A DNA stretch of 27,176 nucleotides from a virus (IMGVR_UViG_3300037041_000889:1-27176); one strand, 5' to 3'. Counted from the first letter of the stretch, positions 7,375 to 15,022 are shown. A program made the numbers and translations. Notes: generated from the letters alone by a model not told the origin.

Positions 7375-7403
7375 CAAACATAGACATTATTTTAATATCC
7401 AAA
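7375..7403 (-). promoter_or_regulatory. Promoter of the - strand small RNA
   Basis: On the - strand, TTTG (7403-7400), 17 bases, then TATGTTTG (7382-7375). It points away from the capsid promoter at 7441. Confidence 0.5.
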
Positions 7404-7440
7404 CAAATCTTACAAATATTTTTTTCGTATCAATTATTAC

Positions 7441-7555
7441 TATATTTGCATCGCACAAGATCAAAGTGGGTGGGCCGACCTGAAACGGCAAACTGTGGGC
7501 GTAATGGTTCGAGCCTATGTAAGCAGAACCAATCAACAATCAAAACACTTTTATC
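7441..7555 (+). promoter_or_regulatory. Capsid promoter box and structured leader
   Basis: TATATTTG at 7441-7448 is followed by a leader of about 100 bases that is much richer in G+C than the surrounding AT-rich DNA. Possible stems are GCCG/CGGC (around 7473-7490) and TGGTTC/GAACCA (around 7505-7532). No open frame begins in the leader. It probably gives the very abundant capsid mRNA a stable 5' end or regulates its translation. No TTG is seen at the ideal distance upstream of the box. Confidence 0.45.
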
Positions 7556-8608
7556 ATGTCAATTTCACGCATTCTATCGGAGTGTCCAGAAATGCAGCGT
7601 CCATTGGGCGAGTTGTTCTTAGAAGCACCTGCACGTGAGCCACTACCTTACTTAGAGTATCTTAACTCTGACCTTAATTCATCTTTAATCAAAACAGAAG
7701 TATCACCGGGCGGTGGTAAACTTCGTAAAGTTCAAGCTCGTTGGATTCAGCGTTTACCTGAATCAATCGCTGTTGAAGGTGCAGACATCAAAAATTGTTC
7801 TGCTACTGAAGAATACGGCGACAACACTCAGACTTACGAATTGTCAACTACTGACACTATCCAAGTAAGCCAAAAGATCGACGCTGAAACAATTGCAACG
7901 CACTGTCAAGAGAACAGCCGTTACGTAGTTGAATCAATCGCTCGTTTGGCTAATGCTTTGGAACGTGCTGTTGCGACTAAGGTAGCAACTGAAACGGCTG
8001 CTGAAATAGGTGCTTGGGGAACTGAGGTTGAAGATTTCTTTACTGTTACTGACAACAAACTTGAAATCGCAACTTTGCTTTCTTCAGGTGACATCGCTCC
8101 GTTTGCACTTCAGAACATCGCACAAGCAACTCAAATGGCTGCTTATCCGGGTGCTTATGTTGGATTCGGTGGTGCTGCTATGAATCAGTACGCTATGCAA
8201 ATTATGGCGGGTTGTTGCGCTCAGTACGGTATCGACTTGTCGGCTGTGCTTGCTCAATACGGATTCGCATTTGCATACGATCAGCGTCTTGCAACTGCAT
8301 TAGGTGGTCAAACTCAAAACTTGATTACTACACCTGGTGCAATTCAGTTGTTATCTTACAATCTTGCTTCTTGGAACGCAGGTCTATCTGATTCGCTTCG
8401 TGGCGGTAACGGATATTCACGCACACAAGTATTCGGTGCAACTGGTTTACCTATCGATTTGACTATGAAAGATGATTGCGGTGACTTGTCTATCGTAATG
8501 ACTTTCACTGGTAAGATCGTAACAATGCCAGACGACTTGTTCGAGGCTTCTGATAAGTACGCAGGTGTTAAATACGTTAACCAAGTTTCAATCGTAAACC
8601 CGTCCTAA
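7556..8608 (+). CDS. Major capsid protein
   Basis: 350 residues from ATG 7556. Identification rests on position (portal, minor head, scaffold, then this), size and expression signs. Arg codons are almost all CGT or CGC, while flanking genes mix in CGA and AGA, as expected for the most highly expressed virion gene. The gene has its own leader and terminator. The protein alternates helices and strands with Ala/Gly-rich parts (AAYPGAYVGFGGAAMNQYAM), in line with an HK97-type fold, which is not provable by eye. The zero-frame end is SIVNPS; a -1 frameshift at 8596-8602 would replace the last residue with a 26-residue tail, giving a 375-residue minor form. Confidence 0.8.
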   Translation: MSISRILSECPEMQRPLGELFLEAPAREPLPYLEYLNSDLNSSLIKTEVSPGGGKLRKVQARWIQRLPESIAVEGADIKNCSATEEYGDNTQTYELSTTDTIQVSQKIDAETIATHCQENSRYVVESIARLANALERAVATKVATETAAEIGAWGTEVEDFFTVTDNKLEIATLLSSGDIAPFALQNIAQATQMAAYPGAYVGFGGAAMNQYAMQIMAGCCAQYGIDLSAVLAQYGFAFAYDQRLATALGGQTQNLITTPGAIQLLSYNLASWNAGLSDSLRGGNGYSRTQVFGATGLPIDLTMKDDCGDLSIVMTFTGKIVTMPDDLFEASDKYAGVKYVNQVSIVNPS

Positions 8609-8632
8609 GTCCTGAGGCTTTACTGCTTCAGG
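8596..8632 (+). promoter_or_regulatory. Probable programmed -1 frameshift signal
   Basis: The heptamer A AAC CCG (8596-8602) has the canonical X XXY YYZ form in the capsid reading frame. It is followed by an 8-base spacer that contains the capsid TAA and then by an 8-bp hairpin (8611-8618 with 8625-8632, one G-U pair, 6-base loop). Spacing and order match known -1 sites. Y = C is less usual than A or T, so efficiency may be low, which would suit a minor tagged capsid form. Confidence 0.6.
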
Positions 8633-8682
8633 ACGGAGAATTTATACTTCTCCAAAATGACGATTTATTGAATCTACAATAA
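8602..8682 (+). other. -1 frame C-terminal extension of the capsid protein
   Basis: After the slip, 26 codons are read to TAA at 8680-8682: VLSPEA, then LLLQDGEF, ILLQNDD and LLNLQ. The frame has stop codons at 8569 and 8578 and no ATG, GTG or TTG between them and the tail, so it cannot be translated on its own. The pattern P-x-x-LLLQD-x3-(L/I)LLQN-x2-LL-x-LQ also ends the protein at 1-669, which argues that this is coding sequence. The extension ends just before the terminator. Confidence 0.6.
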
Positions 8683-8683
8683 G

Positions 8684-8716
8684 ATAAAGGCGGCTCAATG
8701 TCGCCTTTATTTTTTT
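8684..8716 (+). terminator. Intrinsic terminator of the capsid unit
   Basis: A 9-bp stem, ATAAAGGCG (8684-8692) with CGCCTTTAT (8702-8710), a 9-base loop and a run of T. Confidence 0.85.
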
Positions 8717-8718
8717 AT

Positions 8719-8726
8719 TACTTTTG
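8719..8726 (+). promoter_or_regulatory. TAnnTTTG box before the connector genes
   Basis: TACTTTTG ends 17 bases before ATG 8744, just after the capsid terminator. No TTG stands at the ideal distance upstream, so this is a moderate candidate for restarting transcription. Confidence 0.4.
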
Positions 8727-8743
8727 AATCAATCTAAAAGATA

Positions 8744-9784
8744 ATGTGCGAATCAAAACTATTAGGTCTAAAGGGGTGTAATTTACCTGAACCGTCGACT
8801 GGTTTGTATTTAGACGATCTTGGTATTAGCCAAAGTTTGCTCGGTCAATTCATAACTGATTCCTATCAAAACGGGGTGCAGTTGTTCGAAGCAAAACGGT
8901 CGTTAGCTTGGAAGTCGTTACAGTCCAAAATGATGAACGCTATTGCAAGCCACATTAAACCGACGACATTGATCGAAGGTCGACGAGTTGGAATAATTAA
9001 CACACAACCTGCAACGGCTCAGACTGCTTTGGGTGCGGGTAATTGGGTTGGAATACTTTTAAAGGTCAATCCAAACCGTGATAGTTTTTTGCAGTTGTCA
9101 TTAACTCAGTTATTGGTTTACGGTGCGGGTTCAGATACACCGATCAAGATATTTGACACTACTACACGCAAACAGATAGCCACGTTAACGCTTGCTGATG
9201 GTAATATTGACGAAACGATTTACCAAGTATTGAAAGCGGCAAGACGAACCGCTGAGATTGCTATTGTTTACGAATCGACTTTCAATACATTCAGAACCAT
9301 TCCGAAGCACGGCAGTTGTTTAGACTGTGGCGGCAATCCAAAATACAGTCATATGTGTCCTCACGTTGATGCATTGGGGGTTAAGTTGACTATATCGGGC
9401 GACACTATCCAAACTCAATCTTCAACGCCTTATACGTGGGGGATGAGTTTACTTTATTCGCTTAGTTGCGACCGTGAGGCTTGGCTTTGTTCTATTGGTG
9501 CTAACCTTTCAATGGCTTTGGCTTATGCAACTGCGGTTGAAATTTACGACTTTGCTTTAACTCAAAGCCCATCGCAACGAGTTAACACGGCTGTAACAAT
9601 CAATAGAGGACAAAAACCGTTTGCTACTGCCAATGCGGTTGAAGGTGTTGTAGCTGCACGTGATATAGCGGCTCAACGATTCAACGAAGAATTCAATGCG
9701 GTGCTTCAGAATATGAGATTACCGATGGATTCGGCTTGTTTTGAGTGCAGACGTGGTACTATGTTAGTAACAGCGATACCGTAA
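8744..9784 (+). CDS. Virion structural protein, probable head-tail region
   Basis: 346 residues. The N-terminus has GLYLDDLGIS, a phrase I associate with Bacteroidetes phage virion proteins. The middle holds a Cys/His cluster, SCLDCGGN followed by SHMCPHVD (about residues 196-210), which could bind a metal. Near the end come FNAVLQNMRLPMD and CFECRRG. There are no membrane segments. It follows the capsid gene and precedes a neck-type protein, so a connector or other head-tail protein is likely; the exact role is not readable. The TAA overlaps the next ATG by one base. Confidence 0.55.
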   Translation: MCESKLLGLKGCNLPEPSTGLYLDDLGISQSLLGQFITDSYQNGVQLFEAKRSLAWKSLQSKMMNAIASHIKPTTLIEGRRVGIINTQPATAQTALGAGNWVGILLKVNPNRDSFLQLSLTQLLVYGAGSDTPIKIFDTTTRKQIATLTLADGNIDETIYQVLKAARRTAEIAIVYESTFNTFRTIPKHGSCLDCGGNPKYSHMCPHVDALGVKLTISGDTIQTQSSTPYTWGMSLLYSLSCDREAWLCSIGANLSMALAYATAVEIYDFALTQSPSQRVNTAVTINRGQKPFATANAVEGVVAARDIAAQRFNEEFNAVLQNMRLPMDSACFECRRGTMLVTAIP

Positions 9785-10311
9785 TGGCTACAATAGGCGA
9801 ACTTAACGACGATTTAGGGCGTAAAGCTACTGAACTGCAAACGATCTTTGCTCAGTGGTATCTTTGTGCTGCTGATGTTAAGGACGCAATGCAGGAACGG
9901 ATATTTGTACAAAGCCGAGGTGCTGACGGTCAGGAATTACCGAGCAAACCTTACTCGTCTGAACCGATTTATGTCGATGTTGATACATTGCCACGTTCGG
10001 TTAGTTCGTTTCAGGTAGGAAAAACGGGCAAAAAGATCAAATCCGCTTACTTTCCGAGTGGTTACGGTCAGTTAAAACAAGCAATCGGGCGACCACCTTT
10101 GGAATTAACGGGCTATTTGTTTCGTGACTTTGTAAATACGCCACAAGTTGACGACTTCAAAACTGTTACAATCTTAGTCGACGACATTAACGCTGATAAA
10201 ATTGCAGGACTTGAACGGTTATACGGTGAAATATTCTTTCCGACTGAGCAAGAACTTGACGACTTAGTGGATTGCATCGAATCAAACGCTGCTAACACCT
10301 TACTTGACTGA
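9784..10311 (+). CDS. Neck / tail-completion-type protein
   Basis: 175 residues from ATG 9784, chosen because it forms the TAATG junction typical here; an upstream TTG at 9745 in the same frame is less likely. The central segment FPSGYGQLKQAIGRPPLELTGYLFRDFV has the pattern of phage virion-morphogenesis and neck proteins (a GY..L....G.....L..TG.L motif). The C-terminus is acidic. It probably joins head and tail. The stop shares bases with the next ATG. Confidence 0.55.
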   Translation: MATIGELNDDLGRKATELQTIFAQWYLCAADVKDAMQERIFVQSRGADGQELPSKPYSSEPIYVDVDTLPRSVSSFQVGKTGKKIKSAYFPSGYGQLKQAIGRPPLELTGYLFRDFVNTPQVDDFKTVTILVDDINADKIAGLERLYGEIFFPTEQELDDLVDCIESNAANTLLD

Positions 10312-12881
10312 TGAATATCTTAAAAAACATAATTGAACGGCTCAATCAAAAGTTAGACGCTTCAAATATATTCGGTGCGATCTATGGATTGGCTGAACCT
10401 GCACCCGATAACCCTAAACAATTCTTTGTTTACGAGGGATCAGGTCAAGGTAAACCAGTTACAGACTACGACAAGACACAAGGCACTGCATTTTGGCGGT
10501 TTAGATCGGCTGTAACGATGCGACAAACAGACGCACTTAGACCAGTCGGTTGTCAAGAAATGTATGTAGCTACCTATCCGCTTCGATGCTATGCGTTTAT
10601 TCGTAAAAGTTCGATGCCGTGCGATTCAAACGCTGTTGAGGGTTGGGTAATGGATATGTTTTGGAAGTACGTATCGGGTAAAGACACGGCACTTAGAAAC
10701 AGTTTAGGCGTAACGGATGTATTTTTTAGACCAGTATCTGTAACATTAAATACTCCCGACCTACCAAATTCGATTGAGTGGATTCACGCTTATTTCGATT
10801 TGGACGTTGAGGTAACAGCCAAAGCAATTGAATCTTGTTACGATGAATGTGGCGTTAATCCGATACCATTACCGAACGGGCAATGTCCACCGATCAATAG
10901 GGTTCAAAGCGTTACCGGTTTAGATACTGACAATACCGATCCATCAAATCCGATTGTAAAGATTTCGGTTGACGGCATTACTATAACTGGTGAAGGTACA
11001 CCGTCTGATCCTTTAGTTGCGGTTGGTGGTGGCGGTGGTGTTTCTGTTCGTACACAAGACGAAGGAACGACCATTGCGGCTGTAACAACTACATTGAACT
11101 TTACTGGCGGTGGCGTAACGGCTTCGCTTGCTTCGGCTGGGAACGTAACGGTTAACATTCCCGCGGCTTCAGGTGGTGCTGTTGATTCGGTTAACGGTCA
11201 AACTGGTGATGTCGTTTTAGATACTGACGATATTAGCGACACTGCTACGAATCGTTACACTAACGATACCGATATTACTCGCTTGGCAAACACAAGCGGC
11301 ACGAATACGGGCGATCAAGATTTAAGCGGTTTAGCGTTAAAGGCAACGACTATATCGACTAACGCACCGTTAACGGGTGGAGGCGATTTAAGTGCAAACC
11401 GAACCTTATCAATTCCACAAGCAAACGGATCGACTGACGGTTATTTAGATAGTGCTGATTGGAATACGTTTAATTCAAAAGGAAACGGCACAGTTACATC
11501 GGTAGCAGCAACAGTGCCTAACCCGACAAACCCTGCGTTCAGCGTTAACGTGCCGAATAATACCACTACTCCGAGCGTGGACATCACTGCCAACGGAGTA
11601 GTGAGTCAATACGTGCGTGGCGATGGCAGTCTTGCTAACTTTCCGCTTGGCGGCGGTGGCGGCGCATCGGTTAATTACTACCTGAACGGCTCAATCAGTC
11701 AGGGTACTATAGGCGGGAATCAATACTTTGAAATGAGCCGAGTGCCTGTGCTTGGTGGTGGAACGAACTTCACACGAACTAATGCGCAGGGTAATGGCTA
11801 CATTGCGCAATTCCTAACCGATGCAGGCGATCCGAATCTTTTAGCAATCCCTTCAGGGAATTGGAACTTTGAAACCTACTTCAACGCTTCGAGTGGTGGT
11901 GGCAATCCGAGCTTCTACATTGAATTGTACAAGTACGATGGCGCAACCTTTACGCTCATTTCTTCAGGGGCTACAAATCCCGAAGCGATTACAGGCGGCA
12001 CGGTGGTCGATTTGTATGTTAGTGCGCTTGCAGTACCAAGCACGGTTTTGCTTGCAACAGATAGGCTCGCAGTACGCATTTTCGTAACGACATCGGGGCG
12101 AACCATTACGCTTCATACTGAAGACAACAACCTTTGCCAAGTCATTACAACCTTCACCACTGGTCTTAACGCACTAAACGGATTGACCGCGCAAGTTCAA
12201 AACTTCGCAACAGGAACATCGGGAACTGACTTTGGTATAACATCAGCAACAGATACGCATACTTTCAACCTACCAACAGCAAGCGCAAGCAATAGAGGTG
12301 CGCTAAGTTCGGGGGATTGGACTACATTCAATGGCAAATTTAACACGCCATCAGGCACGACTTCTCAGTATGTTCGAGGCGATGGAAGTTTGGCCACCTT
12401 CCCAACTCTGCCATTGATCTACAAGGATGTAAACAATCAAACAGCTGTAACTGGCAACACCAATAATAACAAGGTGGTGAGTGTGCTGATCCCTGCCAAT
12501 ACAATCACAGTTGGTGCAATCGTAGAGATCAAGGCGAGGGCAGGCAAGACGGGTGGTGCAGGGATCAGTACCTTGCGTGTTTATGCGAACACCGCTGATT
12601 CTATTGTAACTCCTGCACCTACGCTATTAACAACAACGGCTTTGGCTTCAATAGCTACAAATTACATCGGAATTGATAGATCTGCTATTGTCAAATCTGC
12701 AACCGTAACACAAACTGCACAAGCCAATGCTTCGATACCAAGTGATGCAGTAGCGGGAACAGCCTCACTGACAAACTCTAACATTGATTGGACGGTTAAC
12801 CAATACATTATTTTTGCCCTTCAGAACGGAGCGAACGGTGATTCAACTGTGCTATCTTACTATCAAATTGAAATAAAATGA
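10311..12881 (+). CDS. Tail fibre protein with an N-terminal virion domain
   Basis: 856 residues in at least four parts. Residues 1 to about 185 look globular, with Cys and aromatic residues, of a size seen in tail-completion proteins, and may be the virion-anchoring domain. A Gly-rich linker (GGGGGV, near 240) follows. Next comes a fibre shaft made of modules found in many phage fibres: VDSVNGQTGDVVLDTDDI, then DSADWNTFNSK and SQYVRGDGSLANFP. A beta-rich globular domain (about residues 450-620) is followed by a second copy of the shaft modules (GDWTTFNGK, SQYVRGDGSLATFP) and a C-terminal domain that probably binds the receptor. Codon use changes near 11500-12500 towards GCG, CGT and GTG, a sign of module exchange. 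Confidence 0.75.
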   Translation: MNILKNIIERLNQKLDASNIFGAIYGLAEPAPDNPKQFFVYEGSGQGKPVTDYDKTQGTAFWRFRSAVTMRQTDALRPVGCQEMYVATYPLRCYAFIRKSSMPCDSNAVEGWVMDMFWKYVSGKDTALRNSLGVTDVFFRPVSVTLNTPDLPNSIEWIHAYFDLDVEVTAKAIESCYDECGVNPIPLPNGQCPPINRVQSVTGLDTDNTDPSNPIVKISVDGITITGEGTPSDPLVAVGGGGGVSVRTQDEGTTIAAVTTTLNFTGGGVTASLASAGNVTVNIPAASGGAVDSVNGQTGDVVLDTDDISDTATNRYTNDTDITRLANTSGTNTGDQDLSGLALKATTISTNAPLTGGGDLSANRTLSIPQANGSTDGYLDSADWNTFNSKGNGTVTSVAATVPNPTNPAFSVNVPNNTTTPSVDITANGVVSQYVRGDGSLANFPLGGGGGASVNYYLNGSISQGTIGGNQYFEMSRVPVLGGGTNFTRTNAQGNGYIAQFLTDAGDPNLLAIPSGNWNFETYFNASSGGGNPSFYIELYKYDGATFTLISSGATNPEAITGGTVVDLYVSALAVPSTVLLATDRLAVRIFVTTSGRTITLHTEDNNLCQVITTFTTGLNALNGLTAQVQNFATGTSGTDFGITSATDTHTFNLPTASASNRGALSSGDWTTFNGKFNTPSGTTSQYVRGDGSLATFPTLPLIYKDVNNQTAVTGNTNNNKVVSVLIPANTITVGAIVEIKARAGKTGGAGISTLRVYANTADSIVTPAPTLLTTTALASIATNYIGIDRSAIVKSATVTQTAQANASIPSDAVAGTASLTNSNIDWTVNQYIIFALQNGANGDSTVLSYYQIEIK
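11603..12404 (+). repeat. Duplicated fibre module
   Basis: The peptide SQYVRGDGSLA(N/T)FP is encoded at 11603-11644 and again at 12363-12404, each time preceded by a related D-W-x-T-F-N-x-K segment. The DNA copies differ at many third positions, so the duplication is old or the copies came from different sources. Confidence 0.7.
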
Positions 12882-13102
12882 TCGACATCACAATAACCGC
12901 AACGCACCTATCTTATCAAGATAGCGTAATAGGCTCAATCGATACAGACTATAACCGTGAAGAAACTGAAATGGTCGATGCTGTTTCGATGCACTTTGTA
13001 ACGGATAGAGGTATCTTGTTAATTAACGTACTTCAGTATAAATTCAACGGCAATTCATTCGGCAACACAACCGAAGCAATCACATACCTTCAAACACTTT
13101 AA
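12878..13102 (+). CDS. Small fibre-associated protein, unknown
   Basis: 74 residues, ATGA overlap with the end of the fibre gene. It consists mainly of predicted strands (MIDITITATHLSYQDSVIGSIDTDYN...) and has no recognised motif. Close coupling to the fibre suggests a chaperone or fibre-tip accessory (inference). Confidence 0.55.
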   Translation: MIDITITATHLSYQDSVIGSIDTDYNREETEMVDAVSMHFVTDRGILLINVLQYKFNGNSFGNTTEAITYLQTL

Positions 13103-13105
13103 ACA

Positions 13106-13648
13106 ATGGCATCAAGAAAACTAACCCAACTACCAACCGCTACGGAGGTAACCGCATCCGATAAGATTTACATCGTTGACGTTTCCGACACGTCCGAATC
13201 ACCACAAGGCACATCGAAGCAAGCCGTAATAAGTAACTTGCCATCAAGCGGTATCACTACCCTAACCTCAACGGACGGCTCAATCGACATCGACCTAACC
13301 GATCCGAGCGCGCCTGATTTGTCGATTGGTTATACTTCTTATGTGGCACAAATTTCACAAGTAGGAACTAATAATCCAACGATTACAGTAATAAAAAACA
13401 CAACCGGAAGAACATTGTCATTAACAAGAGTTGAACAAGGGGTTTATAGTGGAACTTTAAGCGGTTCTATAATAGACCAAAATAAATTGTTTTATTATTT
13501 CCGTCCGTCGCTAAGTGGTTTTATTGAGCTTACAATTGATGGTGGAAACACGGTAACCTTTGGAAGAACTGTAATTGACTTTGATATACTAGCCATAGTT
13601 AATTCAGATGGATTTGATACATATTTTGAAATTCGGATTTACCAATAA
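13106..13648 (+). CDS. Fibre / receptor-binding accessory protein
   Basis: 180 residues. The N-terminus KLTQLPTATEVTASDKIYIVD is a common beginning of phage fibre and baseplate-attached proteins and probably attaches the chain to the virion. After a short repetitive part (TLTSTDGSIDIDLTDPSAPDL) comes an all-beta C-terminal domain (from about residue 80) that becomes more AT-rich in its DNA at about 13320, as if the tip domain had been exchanged. It may be a second receptor-binding protein or a fibre tip. Confidence 0.6.
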   Translation: MASRKLTQLPTATEVTASDKIYIVDVSDTSESPQGTSKQAVISNLPSSGITTLTSTDGSIDIDLTDPSAPDLSIGYTSYVAQISQVGTNNPTITVIKNTTGRTLSLTRVEQGVYSGTLSGSIIDQNKLFYYFRPSLSGFIELTIDGGNTVTFGRTVIDFDILAIVNSDGFDTYFEIRIYQ

Positions 13649-13669
13649 TCAACGCATTAATCAAAAAGC

Positions 13670-13726
13670 ATGAGTAAGATTTTTGAAATAAAAATGAACG
13701 AAGTCGGGCAAACGGAAAAGGTATGA
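13670..13726 (+). CDS. 18-codon frame before the amidase remnant
   Basis: MSKIFEIKMNEVGQTEKV, ending in ATGA that overlaps the start of the amidase remnant. Because of the coupled junction it may be the relic of a gene that stood before the amidase, or a leader peptide. It is very short. Confidence 0.2.
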   Translation: MSKIFEIKMNEVGQTEKV

Positions 13727-13758
13727 GAAAGATAACTCACTTAGTCGTGCATTGTTAG
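13723..13758 (+). pseudogene. N-terminal remnant of an N-acetylmuramoyl-L-alanine amidase
   Basis: ATG 13723 reads MRKITHLVVHC and then stops at TAG. This is a typical beginning of amidase_2 family lysins, where the His in VVHC is the first zinc ligand. Removing one T at the stop would continue as HCSGV, the usual next residues, before a further stop. Nothing of the rest of the enzyme is found downstream. It seems that the original lysin gene was lost when the endonuclease and the M15 peptidase came in. The fragment is short, so the reading is tentative. Confidence 0.45.
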
Positions 13759-13780
13759 TGGAGTGAACTACTAAATACCT

Positions 13781-13788
13781 TATATTTG
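13781..13788 (+). promoter_or_regulatory. TAnnTTTG box of the endonuclease gene
   Basis: TATATTTG ends 3 bases before ATG 13792, again a leaderless-type spacing. It gives this inserted gene its own expression. Confidence 0.4.
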
Positions 13789-13791
13789 TAT

Positions 13792-14559
13792 ATGCAATAT
13801 AAGGTATATCACATTCGGCATATTTCAGATAAACGAGTTGTATATGTAGGCCTTACTAAGGGTTATTTATCGGCTCGTTTTTCTTCTCATTTAAAAGACG
13901 AAAGAAGAAACAAAAAGAAGGTTAACTATTTTAGGTGTCATAAAAAAGACCTTGAAATAGTTTCAGTTTATGATGGTATAGAATCTCTTTCTAAGGCCAA
14001 TCAACTTGAAAAAGACGAAATTAAAAGGTTAAAAGATTTAGGTGTAAGACTTTTAAATGCGACAGAAGGAGGAGATGGGACAAAAGGTTTTACCTCATGG
14101 AACTCAGGAGTAAAATGCTATTACATTGATAAGATAATTAAATCTTCTCCGAATTTAAAAAAGGTTTATTGTTATGATTTAGAGGGTAACTTTATTGAAG
14201 AATTTAGGTCTATAAAATACGCATCAATAAAAACAAAATGCACAAGAGTTGCGATAAGTAACATTGCTAAACAATCGGCAAAATACAAGCAGTCGAAAGG
14301 ATTTCAGTTTCGTTTTTATAAACAAGACAAAATTGATCGCGTTACTTATAATGATGAATATAGAATACAGAAGGCTGTTAAAGCAATAAGGGATAAATCA
14401 AAAAAGATTTTATGCTTAGATTTATTAAGTGGACAAGCAAAAGAGTTTTGTAATATTTTTGAGTGCGAAAAAGAATTATTTATAAAAAAGGGAAGCATTT
14501 ACGCATCAATAAGAGCAGACAGAAATTGTTTTAAAAAATATAAATTTCAATTTGTTTAA
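13792..14559 (+). CDS. GIY-YIG homing endonuclease with NUMOD-like repeats
   Basis: 255 residues from ATG 13792; a TTG six bases upstream lies inside the promoter box and is rejected. The N-terminal GIY-YIG domain shows KVYHIRH (the GIY strand), VVYVGLT (the YIG strand), the catalytic-type Arg in SARFSSH and the Glu in ANQLEKDEI. The C-terminal half has two repeats, KKVYCYDLEGNFIEEFRSI... and KKILCLDLLSGQAKEFCNI..., each like NUMOD1-type DNA-recognition modules. Such enzymes cut DNA lacking the element and spread by repair. The gene is visibly richer in A+T than its neighbours and follows an amidase remnant, both signs of insertion. Confidence 0.8.
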   Translation: MQYKVYHIRHISDKRVVYVGLTKGYLSARFSSHLKDERRNKKKVNYFRCHKKDLEIVSVYDGIESLSKANQLEKDEIKRLKDLGVRLLNATEGGDGTKGFTSWNSGVKCYYIDKIIKSSPNLKKVYCYDLEGNFIEEFRSIKYASIKTKCTRVAISNIAKQSAKYKQSKGFQFRFYKQDKIDRVTYNDEYRIQKAVKAIRDKSKKILCLDLLSGQAKEFCNIFECEKELFIKKGSIYASIRADRNCFKKYKFQFV

Positions 14560-14560
14560 C

Positions 14561-15022
14561 ATGGTAACATCAGCACAAGCACTAAAAAAATACGGTTCGC
14601 CTATTGACGATAAGGCCACAACCGTAAATGAGAATACAAGGTTTGAAGGAACGCACATGACTTTATGGGACGTTCCCGACGATATTAACCGAGCGATTCC
14701 AATTATACCAAACCGAATCTACTGCAACAAGGATATGGTTAGGCCACTTGAAGCGGCCTTTCGTAATATCATTGCTCGAAAGTTAACGGCCGAAATAAAG
14801 ACTTGGGATGGATGCTTTAACATTAGAAATAAACGTGGTCTATCTTCAATGTCTTTACATTCTTGGGGTATAGCAATCGACATCAATGCCGCATGGAATG
14901 GGCTTGGCCGAAAACCTACAATGTCGGCCGCACTTGTTAAATGCTTTACGGATGCTGGGTTTGATTGGGGCGGTACATGGACAAGACAAGACGGTATGCA
15001 CTTTCAGTTGGCCAAAATCTAA
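14561..15022 (+). CDS. M15-family peptidase endolysin (VanY/D,D-carboxypeptidase-like)
   Basis: 153 residues from ATG 14561, two bases after the endonuclease stop; a TTG at 14552 inside the upstream gene is less likely. Zinc-site pattern: H100 and D107 in SLHSWGIAIDIN, and D144 with H147 in DGMHFQL, as in the M15 family. It should cleave peptide bonds in peptidoglycan stem peptides or cross-bridges at lysis. It has no signal peptide, so it needs a holin; a candidate lies at 15874. The gene uses more ATT, AAA and GGC-to-GGT variation than flanking genes, compatible with joint acquisition with the endonuclease. Confidence 0.8.
   Translation: MVTSAQALKKYGSPIDDKATTVNENTRFEGTHMTLWDVPDDINRAIPIIPNRIYCNKDMVRPLEAAFRNIIARKLTAEIKTWDGCFNIRNKRGLSSMSLHSWGIAIDINAAWNGLGRKPTMSAALVKCFTDAGFDWGGTWTRQDGMHFQLAKI

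Noticed and set aside
7455-7535. tRNA-like segment with a GGTTCGAGCC T-arm phrase
   Set aside because: No matching 7-bp acceptor stem, anticodon arm or D arm can be formed around it, and the T stem pairs only partly.
10904-11158. - strand frame of 84 codons opposite the fibre gene
   Set aside because: Proline- and valine-rich mirror of the repetitive fibre codons; no start context or promoter.
13786-13791. TTG start for the GIY-YIG gene
   Set aside because: The TTG is part of the TATATTTG box; ATG 13792 is the better start.
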